Below are positions 8,461 through 16,598 of a DNA stretch of 39,839 nt, piece after piece. Positions within the stretch are counted from its first letter, which is position 1. Every line of letters begins with the position of its first letter. The translations under genes were made by a program, and so were the position numbers. The stretch spans positions 1 to 39,839 of the forward strand of contig JAKJHH010000007.1 in NCBI GenBank assembly GCA_022703965.1, given 5' to 3'. The stretch is from Verrucomicrobiota bacterium. Its GTDB lineage: Bacteria > Verrucomicrobiota > Lentisphaeria > Victivallales > UBA1829. Below the pieces are notes generated by a model. It worked only from the letters and a program-made list of their open reading frames with translations, had not been told where the DNA came from and did not search any database.

Positions 8461-8883
8461 ATGAGCAATTACATTTCAGCTCAGGATATAAGCGACAGAA
8501 TGGGACAGTCCCGCATTGACGCACTATGCGCAAATTCCGGTATTTCCAGCGCAAACATGCTTGCGAAGGCCTCGGAAAACGCCGCTTCTCTTATTGACGG
8601 CTATCTGTCTTCGGCATACGAACTACCTCTTTCCGCTGTCCCGGCGATGCTGCGGAATATTGCGGTTGATCTTGCCGAATACGAACTTTATAAACTTTCC
8701 TCCAGCCCGTCCATACCGGAAAAGATAAAGGATTCCTGCAAGGATGCCGTTCTTTTTCTGGAAAAGCTTGCCGAGGGCAGTATCAGGCTGGATGAAAGCA
8801 TATCGCTACGTAAAGAAATAAATCCTGTTCTGCTCGTTTCTGCGGATTCGCTTATGGATGCTGAAAGCATGAAAGGATTCTGA
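8461..8883 (+). CDS. Mu gp36-like protein (DUF1320)
   Basis: Probable head-tail connector (head completion) protein of the DUF1320/gp36 family. The 140-residue product starts MSNYISAQDISDRMGQSRID, the family N-terminus, followed by a helical segment with ASLIDGYLSSAYELPL, then IAVDLAEYELYKL and a C-terminal helix with KDAVLFLEKLAEG. ATG 8461 is preferred over the upstream in-frame TTG 8455 because AAAAGGA at about 8447-8453 gives normal spacing to it. It comes first after the capsid terminator and is followed two bases on by the gp37-like gene. The match is good across the whole length. Confidence 0.82.
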   Translation: MSNYISAQDISDRMGQSRIDALCANSGISSANMLAKASENAASLIDGYLSSAYELPLSAVPAMLRNIAVDLAEYELYKLSSSPSIPEKIKDSCKDAVLFLEKLAEGSIRLDESISLRKEINPVLLVSADSLMDAESMKGF

Positions 8884-8885
8884 AA

Positions 8886-9293
8886 ATGCCTTTGACAGAT
8901 TATGTTGAATCTCTCGAAAATCTGCTGGATTTCGCAGTTCTGCGTCTTAAAAGCTACAACGACTGGAATGTGTCGAAGTTTCCCTCAACGGACATAAAGA
9001 AAATTTTCGAGTATATGCCTGATCTGCGTTGTCCTGCCGCGCTGGTTTCATTCGAGTCCGAAGCATATGCGGAAAATCCGCGTGCGGAAATCAGAATCGT
9101 TGTGACTGTGCTGGCGGACATGCTTTCAGATTCAGGAGCGAAAAGCGGAAGAACAATACTGCGCAAGGCCATCGAACTGCTTGACGGACAGGCTTACGGC
9201 GATGCCGTTTTCCGTGCGCTTTCAGCCTCGTTCAGCGATTGCGGTGCTTCATGTGCCGCCTATAAACTTACAATCAAAGTAAGCGACAGGTGA
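8886..9293 (+). CDS. Mu gp37-like protein (DUF1834)
   Basis: A 135-residue protein that follows the gp36-like gene as in Mu, where gp37 acts at the head-tail junction. It has an N-terminal helix (LTDYVESLENLLDFAVLRL), a PAALVSFESEAYAE-type beta strand followed by RAEIRIVVTVLAD, and a helix with GRTILRKAIELLDG, matching the general layout of DUF1834 connector/tail-terminator-like proteins. The assignment relies on both layout and order. It begins two bases after the preceding stop and is followed four bases later by the next start, so it is part of one translation unit. Confidence 0.68.
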   Translation: MPLTDYVESLENLLDFAVLRLKSYNDWNVSKFPSTDIKKIFEYMPDLRCPAALVSFESEAYAENPRAEIRIVVTVLADMLSDSGAKSGRTILRKAIELLDGQAYGDAVFRALSASFSDCGASCAAYKLTIKVSDR

Positions 9294-9297
9294 ATTT

Positions 9298-9615
9298 ATG
9301 CGTCTTCGTTTTGTTTCCGGAAGCGATGTTTTTGAGTTTGAGGCGGATGATTCTTCTTTCAAGGAGGAGAAAACTCCGCTTATAAATTCAATTTACGGAA
9401 CTGATATTTCCTTCGGTATGCTTCTGAGTTTTTCGTGCAGATATATTCCGGATTCCGCAAGCTCAATTCTTATCGATAAAGTTTCAGGTGAAGGCAGCGG
9501 AAAATATGCCGTCTATAAGGATTCCGAGCTTCTATGCGAAAACGCTCTTCTGGATATCACTGTTTCAGGGACAGATGTTCTTGAGCTTATTTTAAGCTGG
9601 AAAGGAGTACTCTGA
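9298..9615 (+). CDS. Unrecognised small phage-cassette protein
   Basis: I do not recognise this 105-residue protein. It is acidic and beta-rich, starting MRLRFVSGSDVFEFEADDSS and ending in VLELILSWKGVL, with no signal peptide or membrane segment. It is translationally linked to the gp37-like gene upstream (four-base gap) and to the next frame (TGATG one-base overlap), so it belongs to the head cassette. In a full Mu-like genome this position would lead into tail genes, so it may be a connector or an accessory head protein. The reading frame looks authentic because spacing and composition match its neighbours. Confidence 0.55.
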   Translation: MRLRFVSGSDVFEFEADDSSFKEEKTPLINSIYGTDISFGMLLSFSCRYIPDSASSILIDKVSGEGSGKYAVYKDSELLCENALLDITVSGTDVLELILSWKGVL

Positions 9616-9929
9616 TGTCAACAGTAAGATCATTTGACTCTCTCAGGCTCGGAACTGTAATGATAGATTCATCCGTTTTCGTTCCGGGCAGCGGAGTTCT
9701 GAAAAATTCGGCGTCGGACACTGTCTATCACGGAGAAAAACCGATACTTGTCAGGCGCAGAAATTATCTTGAATTCCACTGCAAAGTTAGCGGAAAATAT
9801 GAATTTGAGGATGAAATCGCTACTGCTACAATATATTCTTCCGCCTTGACTCTCTACAGCTTCAGCGGAAGAGTTACATCTGTTTACAATCAGCTCGAAG
9901 ATATCACTTACATTACGGTCAGGGGTTGA
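9615..9929 (+). CDS. Unrecognised last protein of the phage cassette
   Basis: I do not recognise this 104-residue product. It is polar and beta-rich, with SGKYEFEDEIATATIYSS and a final DITYITVRG, and lacks any hydrophobic segment. Its start overlaps the preceding stop by one base. Its 3' end overlaps by 11 bases the 3' end of the convergent substrate-binding-protein gene, so the phage region stops exactly at a host gene. That pattern suggests deletion or recombination removed whatever followed. The C-terminus may therefore be unnatural, although the frame ends in a proper stop codon. Confidence 0.5.
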   Translation: MSTVRSFDSLRLGTVMIDSSVFVPGSGVLKNSASDTVYHGEKPILVRRRNYLEFHCKVSGKYEFEDEIATATIYSSALTLYSFSGRVTSVYNQLEDITYITVRG

Positions 9930-11043
9930 CGTTTGTAAGGTATCTTGTGGCGAATTGCCCTTCGGGGGTCTTGTAGATTTCCAGAATGACAGCCGACTTT
10001 ATCATGCGGTTGTCCTCACCTATGCTGGCGTTTCCTGTTACGAGCTCAAGATTTTTGATTGAGGAAAGACCTTTTCTGATCTCTTCGCCTGTCAGCCCCT
10101 GCTTCATGGCTTCTGTAAGCATTGTAATCGAGTCATAACCAAGAGCCTCGAAAGTGCCGACTTTTCCGTTATAATTCTTCTCGCAGTAAGCAAGAAAATC
10201 CTGAACTGCCTTGCGTTTGTCTTCACGCGAAAAAGCTCCGACAATAAAGCAGCCTTCGATATTATCGCCTGAACCGTTGATGACCGGATCGTTGTCCCAG
10301 CCGTCAGCTCCGCAGAATTTAGCCTTGAGACCCATTACTTTAGCCTGTTTGATTATCATGGGGACTTCAGGATGGTATCCAGGGATAAAGACAAATTCGG
10401 CTCCACTTGAAGCTATTTTCTTGAGCTGCGCTCCGAAATCAGTATCTTTCTGCTGATAAAATTCCTCTGCGAGAATCTTTCCTCCCGCCGCAGTATAAGC
10501 TTCTTTAAAACTCTTTGAAAGTCCCTTCGAATAATCGCTGTTTCTGTCGACGATCAGAGCGGCATTCATGACTTTACGTGTTTTTGCAAGATAGTTGGCT
10601 ATGACAACGCCCTGAAAGGAATCATCGATACAGGTTCTGAACATGTACGGATTGCGTTGAGTAACCTTGTCGTTGGTTGCGGTAGGAGTGATGACAGGCA
10701 TTTTGAATTCGACGGCATCGCGTCTTACCGCAAGAGAAGTTGTACTGATGACAGGGCCGAGGATTGCAACGACCTTATCTGAACCGGCAAGTTTTTTGAA
10801 GGCATTCCGGCTCTGCGTCGCATCACCGTTGTTGTCCTCGACGATGAGCTCGATTTTCTTTCCGTTGAATCCGCCTTCGGCATTGATCTTGTCGACATGC
10901 AGCTTTATACCGTTGAAGGTGAGAGTCCCGTAGGCGGCAAGACTGCCGGAGAAGGGCAGAATCACGCCTACTTTTACGGTTTCCTGAGCTGAAAGTGCAA
11001 AAGAAACAAGTAATGCCGCTGTTGCCAGAATCAGTTTTTTCAT
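9919..11043 (-). CDS. Branched-chain amino acid-type ABC transporter substrate-binding protein
   Basis: Periplasmic binding protein of the LivJ/LivK (type I, Peripla_BP_6) family that captures amino acids or related small compounds for an ABC importer. The 374 residues begin with a signal peptide (MKKLILATAALLVSFALSAQ, likely cleaved after LSA). Family features follow: TVKVGVILPFSGSLAAYG, INAEGGFNGKKIELIVEDN, VVAILGPVISTTSLA and MPVITPTATND. No permease or ATPase genes of the Liv type are nearby in the window, so partners must be elsewhere. It is the third gene of a minus-strand operon after the HIT protein and trpA genes. The ligand is not predictable from the sequence. Confidence 0.9.
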   Translation of the reverse strand: MKKLILATAALLVSFALSAQETVKVGVILPFSGSLAAYGTLTFNGIKLHVDKINAEGGFNGKKIELIVEDNNGDATQSRNAFKKLAGSDKVVAILGPVISTTSLAVRRDAVEFKMPVITPTATNDKVTQRNPYMFRTCIDDSFQGVVIANYLAKTRKVMNAALIVDRNSDYSKGLSKSFKEAYTAAGGKILAEEFYQQKDTDFGAQLKKIASSGAEFVFIPGYHPEVPMIIKQAKVMGLKAKFCGADGWDNDPVINGSGDNIEGCFIVGAFSREDKRKAVQDFLAYCEKNYNGKVGTFEALGYDSITMLTEAMKQGLTGEEIRKGLSSIKNLELVTGNASIGEDNRMIKSAVILEIYKTPEGQFATRYLTNVNP

Positions 11044-11061
11044 CAGTAAAAGTCTCCTTGA

Positions 11062-11865
11062 TTATTTAAGGGCTCCTGAGAGAGACTTGACGAAGTTTCT
11101 GATCTCTTCAAGAGAGCCTTTTCCTGCCGCAAGAGCTTCAACCTTACGCACAAGAGCGCTTCCGATGACGATGCCGTCCGCGCCTGATGCCGCGGCGGCT
11201 CTGACGTGTTCTGGAGTCGATATGCCAAAGCCGACGACGACAGGCAAATTGCTGTATTTTTTGATTCCTTTGATCTTTGCACCGACTCCTGAGGCGAACT
11301 CTTTCCGTTCGCCTGTAACGCCTTCCTGAGAAACGTAATAGATGAATGCGCCCGCATAGTCTCCGAGAGCTTTATAACGTTCTTCAAGAGTTGTCGGAGC
11401 TATCAGGCTGACGATGCCGAGACCGGCGTCATCAATCTGTTTCTTGTAGTCGGCTGATTCTTCAGGCGGCATGTCGAGCGGAAGTATTGCGTTGACTCCG
11501 GAAGCGGCGGCTTTTTTGCAGAAATCCGCAAACTTGCATGAGTACGCAACAGGATTCATATAAGTAAAAAGCACGAGAGGAAGATTCGGATGTTTTTTGC
11601 GGACTTCGGCGGCAAGCTCAAGCACTTTCAGTGCGGTCATACCGGAATCGAGAGCGCGGCAGGCGGCAAGCTGGTTTGCTTCGCCGTCGGCAAGCGGGTC
11701 AGAGAAGGGAACGCCGAGTTCAAGGATATCGGCTCCTCCGGCGGCGACTTCATCAATTACCTGTAATGAACGTTTGAAGTCCGGGTCGCCTGCTGTGACG
11801 TAGAATACGAAAGCCGGACGTTTTTCTCCGGCGCATTTTTTGAAAGTTTCGTTTATGAGATTCAT
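11062..11865 (-). CDS. trpA: Tryptophan synthase alpha subunit
   Basis: Cleaves indole-3-glycerol phosphate to indole and glyceraldehyde-3-phosphate, passing indole to the beta subunit. The 267-residue length is standard. The catalytic pair is at its canonical position: E49 in LELGVPFSDPLADG and D60 in the same segment. FIYYVSQEGVTGER corresponds to the flexible loop, and VVVGFGIS and GADGIVIGSALV to the phosphate-binding region. It overlaps the HIT-family gene upstream by four bases, and no trpB or other trp gene is in the window, so it is separated from its partner or is at the end of a trp operon that continues beyond. The substitution after LADG (EAN in place of the usual PT) is a minor variant. 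Confidence 0.95.
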   Translation of the reverse strand: MNLINETFKKCAGEKRPAFVFYVTAGDPDFKRSLQVIDEVAAGGADILELGVPFSDPLADGEANQLAACRALDSGMTALKVLELAAEVRKKHPNLPLVLFTYMNPVAYSCKFADFCKKAAASGVNAILPLDMPPEESADYKKQIDDAGLGIVSLIAPTTLEERYKALGDYAGAFIYYVSQEGVTGERKEFASGVGAKIKGIKKYSNLPVVVGFGISTPEHVRAAAASGADGIVIGSALVRKVEALAAGKGSLEEIRNFVKSLSGALK

Positions 11866-12296
11866 TCTGAAAGTTCTCCGAGTTTGATTTTTTCACTGAT
11901 CTGAGCTGCGATTGCGTTGCGTTCCGAGTCTGAAGCATATTTGAGCTGTCGCCAGTTCCAGTGGAAGCCGTCCTCCAGCGAGCGCGGAACTACATGGAGA
12001 TGAGCGTGCATGACGACCTGTCCGGCGCATGTGCCGTCCGAAAGATGAAGATTAAAGCCGTCCGCATGCAGAGCCCTTTTCATGGCGACTCCGGCTCTTG
12101 AACCGACGTGGAAGATTCTGCCGCCGACATTTTCCGGTATGGATGCCACGCTTGTATGATGCTCCTTGGGGATGACGAGGATGTGTCCCGGGTTGATCGG
12201 CGCGATATCCATGAAGGCGAGAACAAGTTCATCTTCATAAACTTTTGTACACGGGATTTCACCGGCTATGATTCGGCAGAAAATACAGTTTTTCAT
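11862..12296 (-). CDS. HIT-family nucleotide hydrolase/transferase
   Basis: Histidine-triad protein, likely hydrolysing nucleoside phosphoramidates or dinucleoside polyphosphates (HINT-like). The 144 residues contain the characteristic MKNCIFCRIIAGEIPCTKVYE start with two cysteines, the IAPINPGHILVIPKEHH segment, and the triad HAHLHVV (H97, H99, H101). It is the first gene of the operon HIT-trpA-binding protein, with its stop overlapping the trpA start by four bases. Its physiological substrate cannot be specified. The family is one of the best conserved in bacteria, so the call is safe. Confidence 0.93.
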   Translation of the reverse strand: MKNCIFCRIIAGEIPCTKVYEDELVLAFMDIAPINPGHILVIPKEHHTSVASIPENVGGRIFHVGSRAGVAMKRALHADGFNLHLSDGTCAGQVVMHAHLHVVPRSLEDGFHWNWRQLKYASDSERNAIAAQISEKIKLGELSE

Positions 12297-12442
12297 ATGG
12301 TCGCTTCTTTATTTTAAATTAAGCTGCAAAATAACAAAGATAAATTTAGCGTTTTCGGAGTAAAAATAAACATGTGAAATGCTTTTTATTCGCTTAAAAA
12401 AGACTTTTATGTTAATTTTTTTTTAGATTTTCCCGAAAAGGC

Positions 12443-12471
12443 TTGATTGCCAATTAAAAACGTAATATATT
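12443..12471 (+). promoter_or_regulatory. Predicted sigma70-type promoter for argD-argF
   Basis: TTGATT at 12443-12448 and TATATT at 12466-12471 are separated by exactly 17 bases, within AT-rich DNA 60 bases upstream of the argD start. No other equally good pair is seen in the 232-base divergent gap. Prediction only. Confidence 0.45.
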
Positions 12472-12528
12472 TTTCGCTTGTTTCTTGAGAGATAACAAGC
12501 TTTTACAGAAGGCGCAGACGAAGAAAAA

Positions 12529-13752
12529 ATGGAAACGAAAGATTACAGTCAGATTTTTGAGCTTCAGAACAAGTATGTGATGAACACCTATGTATCAACG
12601 GGTCTCATGCTTGTCAGAGGTAAGGGAGTCAATGTCTGGGACAGCAACGGCAAGTCATACATCGACTTTGCCTGCGGTATTTCCGTTTCAAACCTTGGAC
12701 ACTGTCATCCTGCGGTGACGAACGCTGTCAAAAAACAGCTTTCGACGCTTGTGCACGTATCCAACCTCTTTTACAACGAATATCAGCCGCGCCTTGCTGA
12801 AAAACTCATACGCCACGGTTTTGACGGACAGGCATTCTTCTGCAACAGCGGAGCCGAAGCGAATGAAGGACTTATAAAATTTGCCCGCAAATGGGGCTTT
12901 GAATCGGGACGTCATGAGATCATCGTGATGGAGGAATCTTTCCACGGACGTACTCTCGCTACTCTCGCGGCGACCGGACGTGAAAAATACCGTCACGGCT
13001 TCCAGCCCGATATGCCCGGCTTCGTACATGTTCCGTTCAACGATCTTGAGGCTGTGAAAAAGGCGTACAACAGCAAGACCGTCGCCATACTTCTTGAGCC
13101 TGTACAGGGCGAAGGCGGCATCATTGCCTCGAACGCCGAATATTTGCGCAAGATACGTGAATTCTGCGATGAGAAGAACATCCTTCTTCTCTTTGACGAA
13201 GTTCAGTGCGGAATGGGGCGTACCGGTTTCTTCTACGCATATCAGGGTTACGGAATCGAGCCTGACGGACTTTCTCTTGCCAAGGCTCTCGGCAACGGCA
13301 TCCCGATAGGAGCGTTCCTTGTAAAGCGTAAATATGAAAAAGTGCTGACTCCCGGAACTCACGCAAGCACATTCGGCGGAACTCCCCTCGCATGTGCCGG
13401 AGCTCTTGCGGTGATAGACACTATTCATAACGAGAATCTGCTTGCAAACTGCGTCAAACAGGGACATTTCCTTGTAGAGCAGCTTGAGAAGCTCAAAAAG
13501 AAATATCCGTGCATGCTCGAAGTCCGCGGAAAAGGTCTCCTTGCCGGAGTGCTTTTCGACGACAGCGTAAAGGTCGGAGCCAAGCTTCTGCCGCTTCTGC
13601 GCGAGCATGGACTTATCGCTCTCCCTGCCGGAGAAAACGTTCTGCGTCTTCTGCCTCCTCTCAACGTTAAAGAGAGAGAGATCAAAGCCGCTGTTAAAAT
13701 AATTGCTGAATGCCTGGCTATACTGGCCGCAGCAAAACAGGCCGCCACCTGA
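12529..13752 (+). CDS. argD: Acetylornithine aminotransferase
   Basis: PLP-dependent class-III aminotransferase that converts N-acetylglutamate semialdehyde to N-acetylornithine in arginine biosynthesis. The 407 residues have full length and the family marks: DFACGISVSNLGHCHPAV near the N-terminus, CNSGAEANEGLIKFAR, LLLFDEVQCGMGRTG, and the PLP lysine K252 in LSLAKALGNGIPIG. The N-terminal extension is modest. argF follows 33 bases later, so the pair forms a biosynthetic operon. Class III family members can also act on ornithine or GABA, but the argF neighbour makes ArgD the most likely role. Confidence 0.93.
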   Translation: METKDYSQIFELQNKYVMNTYVSTGLMLVRGKGVNVWDSNGKSYIDFACGISVSNLGHCHPAVTNAVKKQLSTLVHVSNLFYNEYQPRLAEKLIRHGFDGQAFFCNSGAEANEGLIKFARKWGFESGRHEIIVMEESFHGRTLATLAATGREKYRHGFQPDMPGFVHVPFNDLEAVKKAYNSKTVAILLEPVQGEGGIIASNAEYLRKIREFCDEKNILLLFDEVQCGMGRTGFFYAYQGYGIEPDGLSLAKALGNGIPIGAFLVKRKYEKVLTPGTHASTFGGTPLACAGALAVIDTIHNENLLANCVKQGHFLVEQLEKLKKKYPCMLEVRGKGLLAGVLFDDSVKVGAKLLPLLREHGLIALPAGENVLRLLPPLNVKEREIKAAVKIIAECLAILAAAKQAAT

Positions 13753-13785
13753 ACAGAAACCCTGCTCAATACGGAGAATTGATTA

Positions 13786-14691
13786 ATGCAGAAAGATTTT
13801 CTTACATTCGGTGAAATAAGCTTTGATGAAATCAAAGAAGTTTTTGCACTTTCAGAAAAACTCAAAAAAGAAAGAGCATTTACAAAAGACAAACCGCTTG
13901 CAGGCAAAAGCGTCGGCATGATTTTCTCCAAATCCTCGACCAGAACCCGTCTTTCTTTTGAAGTCGGTATTCACGAACTCGGAGCGTATCCGGTTTTCAT
14001 GGATCAGAGCAAGCTGCAGATGGGTCGCGGCGAAACTATCGCAGACACAGCAAGAGTCATGAGCAGATACCTTCACGCCGTTGTAATCCGCACATACGGA
14101 CACGATGAAGTTGTCGAATTCGCAAAGTATGCAAGCATGCCGGTCATCAATGCATTGACTGACGACTATCACCCCTGCCAGATTCTGACAGATATATTTA
14201 CTGTTTATGAATACAGCAAGCGCATTGAAGGTATCAAGATGGTTTTCCTCGGCGACGGCTCAAGCAACATGGCGAATTCGCTGATGCTTGCCGCGCACAT
14301 TGCCGGCTTTGAACTCGTGATTGCCGCTCCCGAAAAGTACAGACCTCGCGCCGATCTCATGACAATGAAGAACAGCTGCGGCAAGGTAGTCTGGGAACAG
14401 GACCCGAAAAAGGCCGTCGAAAACGCCGATTATCTCTATACGGACGTCTGGGTCAGCATGGGTTTTGAGAAGGAATCAGCGGCGCGTCTTGCCGAACTGG
14501 CTTCGTACCAGCTCGACATGAAGCTTCTGAAGGCAGCCAAACCTGACGCCAGAGTCCTGCATTGCCTTCCTGCCCACAGAGGCGAGGAAATTACAGATGA
14601 CGTCATTGAGTCATCACAGTCAATCGTCTTCGATCAGGCCGAGAATAGACTGCATGTTCAGAAGGCCATCATGTCGATGATGATCAAGTAA
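13786..14691 (+). CDS. argF: Ornithine carbamoyltransferase
   Basis: Forms citrulline from ornithine and carbamoyl phosphate. The 301-residue protein has the carbamoyl phosphate signature STRTR (residues 51-55), MGRGETIADTA, the ornithine-binding-type segment around DDYHPCQILTD, and the HCLPAHRGEE motif that includes the active-site cysteine. All are as expected for the anabolic enzyme. Preceded by GGAGAATT shortly before ATG 13786. It ends the argD-argF operon with a clear terminator. A cluster of this order is common in Gram-negative anaerobes. Confidence 0.95.
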   Translation: MQKDFLTFGEISFDEIKEVFALSEKLKKERAFTKDKPLAGKSVGMIFSKSSTRTRLSFEVGIHELGAYPVFMDQSKLQMGRGETIADTARVMSRYLHAVVIRTYGHDEVVEFAKYASMPVINALTDDYHPCQILTDIFTVYEYSKRIEGIKMVFLGDGSSNMANSLMLAAHIAGFELVIAAPEKYRPRADLMTMKNSCGKVVWEQDPKKAVENADYLYTDVWVSMGFEKESAARLAELASYQLDMKLLKAAKPDARVLHCLPAHRGEEITDDVIESSQSIVFDQAENRLHVQKAIMSMMIK

Positions 14692-14715
14692 TTCCGTCAT
14701 AAATTCCGATCTTCA

Positions 14716-14751
14716 ACACCTGTTATGCCCATTGCGTAACAGGTGTTTTTT
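14716..14751 (+). terminator. Rho-independent terminator after argF
   Basis: ACACCTGTTA (14716-14725) pairs perfectly with TAACAGGTGT (14737-14746) around an 11-base loop and runs into six or seven Ts. It lies 24 bases after the argF stop codon and closes the arginine operon. Confidence 0.85.
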
Positions 14752-14868
14752 GTATGCGCGGCTGCTTTATCAGCTTGCTATTAGCCTTACTTATGATAAT
14801 TATATGCCGTCATATATTATTCCGGGTAGCGTCGAAGAGGGACTTTTAAAGGCAGGGGAAAAGCGACT

Positions 14869-16596
14869 TTGTCAAGAACTGTTAATATATATGTAAACGC
14901 AGTCGCTCTGGCGCTTCTTGGACTTCTGTCCGGATGCGCAGGGTCTCCTACGCCCGGATACATCCGTTCCATTGAGTACAACAATCCGATAAATCCAAGG
15001 ACTCTTTACGCCGACAATCTTAAGCATGGCAGTCTTTCAGAAGAGCTTTATCTGATGGAACGAGGACGCATGGCTCAGATGCTCGGCGACTACGAGACAA
15101 GCCGCCAAAGCTTTTGTGATGAGATAGATATACTCAAAAAGCGCGAGCTCGACGACAATACTCTGCCGGGAGCGGAGATCAATACAGGTTCTGTTCTTGT
15201 AAATGACAACATGCTACCTTACAAAGCCCGTCTTTTTGAAGTGGAAATGCTCTATCTCTATCAATCCTTCAACTATCTTGGGAAGGGTGATCTTGATGGA
15301 GCTCTGGTCGAAATCCGTAATGCGGATTTCCTTCTTAACGAGGCTGAAGAAGCCAGAGAAATGCAGGATTACAAAGAGGAAGAATTCCGCAAATCCGAAG
15401 CTGGAGTCCAGAAGAAACTCTTTGAAAATGAACAGAATATGCAAAAAAAAGCCGAGAAGGTGAAAGAGAAGGCAAAGTCACCGCCACCGCCTCCTCCTGT
15501 TGAACAGAAGCCCTCCAAACCTGTGAAAAATTCGGAAGATATTTTTGCGGAAGAAGACAGCGCAGCAGAGCCGAGTTCTGAGACTTCGGAAGCCGAAAGT
15601 GAAGCGCAGAAGAAGAAAGAAGTCGAAGCCGCTAAAACTGAAATGAACTCTAAAAGGAACACCTATGAAGCTCGCGGCATGGCGGAATATGAGAAATCCT
15701 TCGCCAATATGGCGGATACTCTCGCAAAATCCAAGGCGTCATTCTTAAATCCTTACGTCATATATGTTTGCGGAATACTCCACGAGATGAACGGTGATAT
15801 TGACGATGCCTACATCTGCTACAAGAAAGCTCTGGGACTCATGCCCGATAATCCCTACTTGCAGCGCGACCTTGTGCGAACCGCTATAAAGCTCGGAAGG
15901 ACAGAGGATTATGAAAGTTTAAAAAGCACTTATCCGGAGATATGGGAGCAGTTTAAGAAGGAGAAAACTGGAGAAAACGGACGATTGGTGGTACTTTATG
16001 AATATGGATGGGCTCCGCGTAAGAAGGAGGTCTTTATAACTCTTGCCGCGGTTGCGGTGGCTTATCCGGTATATGATTTCAGGTGGCGCGATGTTCCGCC
16101 GCTTCGAGTTTCCTCCGATCTTGGAGAAGTCGGCAATACGGCTCCGATATGCTATATGAACTCCCTTGCGGTGCATGCACTGAAGGAGGAGGCAAAATGG
16201 AGAGTCATAAGACAGACTGCCAGAGTAATAGTGAAAGGAAGCGCTTTTGCGGCTGGAGCCGTAATGACGGCCTCAAGCGATAATGACGCAGTGAAAGCGA
16301 CCGGAATCGGTATTATGATAGCTTCGGCGCTTTATAACAATCTAAGTGAAAACGCTGATTTACGCTGTTTCATGTCGCTGCCCGAAAATGTGCAGATCCT
16401 TGTCGCGGAAATGCCGCCGGGAGAGCACAAGATGAAGTTCGGGCAGAGTCTGGAAGAAAGAATTCCTATCAGCACAGGAAAGACCACTATAGTAAGAGTT
16501 ATACAGGCGGGACCGAGAACGATTTTTCAGCTTTTATGGCCGAATAAGCCCGCTGAAAAGGAAGAAAATGCAAATCAACCCCGGGAGGGCAATTGA
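14869..16596 (+). CDS. TPR-containing lipoprotein (COG3014-like)
   Basis: A large exported lipoprotein of 575 residues. The start is TTG 14869, with AGGGGAA upstream; no ATG fits. A signal sequence with lipobox LLSGC is followed by mature Cys, so it would be anchored to a membrane. The N-terminal third carries tetratricopeptide-like helices (YETSRQSFCDEIDIL), then a charged coiled region including a run of prolines and KPSKPVK, then TPR helices ending in YICYKKALGLMPDNPYLQRDLVRTA, and a C-terminal domain with a glycine/alanine-rich hydrophobic segment. Its layout resembles COG3014 proteins that accompany LpoB and YcfL. It opens the envelope cluster and overlaps the next gene region by a few bases. 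Confidence 0.72.
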   Translation: MSRTVNIYVNAVALALLGLLSGCAGSPTPGYIRSIEYNNPINPRTLYADNLKHGSLSEELYLMERGRMAQMLGDYETSRQSFCDEIDILKKRELDDNTLPGAEINTGSVLVNDNMLPYKARLFEVEMLYLYQSFNYLGKGDLDGALVEIRNADFLLNEAEEAREMQDYKEEEFRKSEAGVQKKLFENEQNMQKKAEKVKEKAKSPPPPPPVEQKPSKPVKNSEDIFAEEDSAAEPSSETSEAESEAQKKKEVEAAKTEMNSKRNTYEARGMAEYEKSFANMADTLAKSKASFLNPYVIYVCGILHEMNGDIDDAYICYKKALGLMPDNPYLQRDLVRTAIKLGRTEDYESLKSTYPEIWEQFKKEKTGENGRLVVLYEYGWAPRKKEVFITLAAVAVAYPVYDFRWRDVPPLRVSSDLGEVGNTAPICYMNSLAVHALKEEAKWRVIRQTARVIVKGSAFAAGAVMTASSDNDAVKATGIGIMIASALYNNLSENADLRCFMSLPENVQILVAEMPPGEHKMKFGQSLEERIPISTGKTTIVRVIQAGPRTIFQLLWPNKPAEKEENANQPREGN

Positions 16597-16598
16597 AT

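Larger units (their letters stand above)
4831..9929 (+). mobile_element. Mu-like phage head-gene cassette (head module only)
   Basis: Seven distinct genes, all on the plus strand and all intact, follow the order of the head region of phage Mu and its relatives: portal, protease/scaffold, decoration-like protein, major capsid, gp36-like, gp37-like, and two unknown small proteins make up eight reading frames in total. Gaps are short and two junctions overlap. Missing are the terminase subunits and the MuF minor head protein expected around the portal, all tail and baseplate genes, lysis genes, a transposase or integrase, and a repressor. The left neighbour is a polysaccharide gene on the opposite strand, and the last phage frame overlaps the end of a host transport gene by 11 bases. 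It is either a trimmed prophage remnant or a retained capsid module. Confidence 0.85.

Noticed and set aside
12688-13608. Minus-strand ORF of 306 codons
   Set aside because: It is entirely antisense to argD, which has all catalytic motifs; long antisense frames arise from codon bias.
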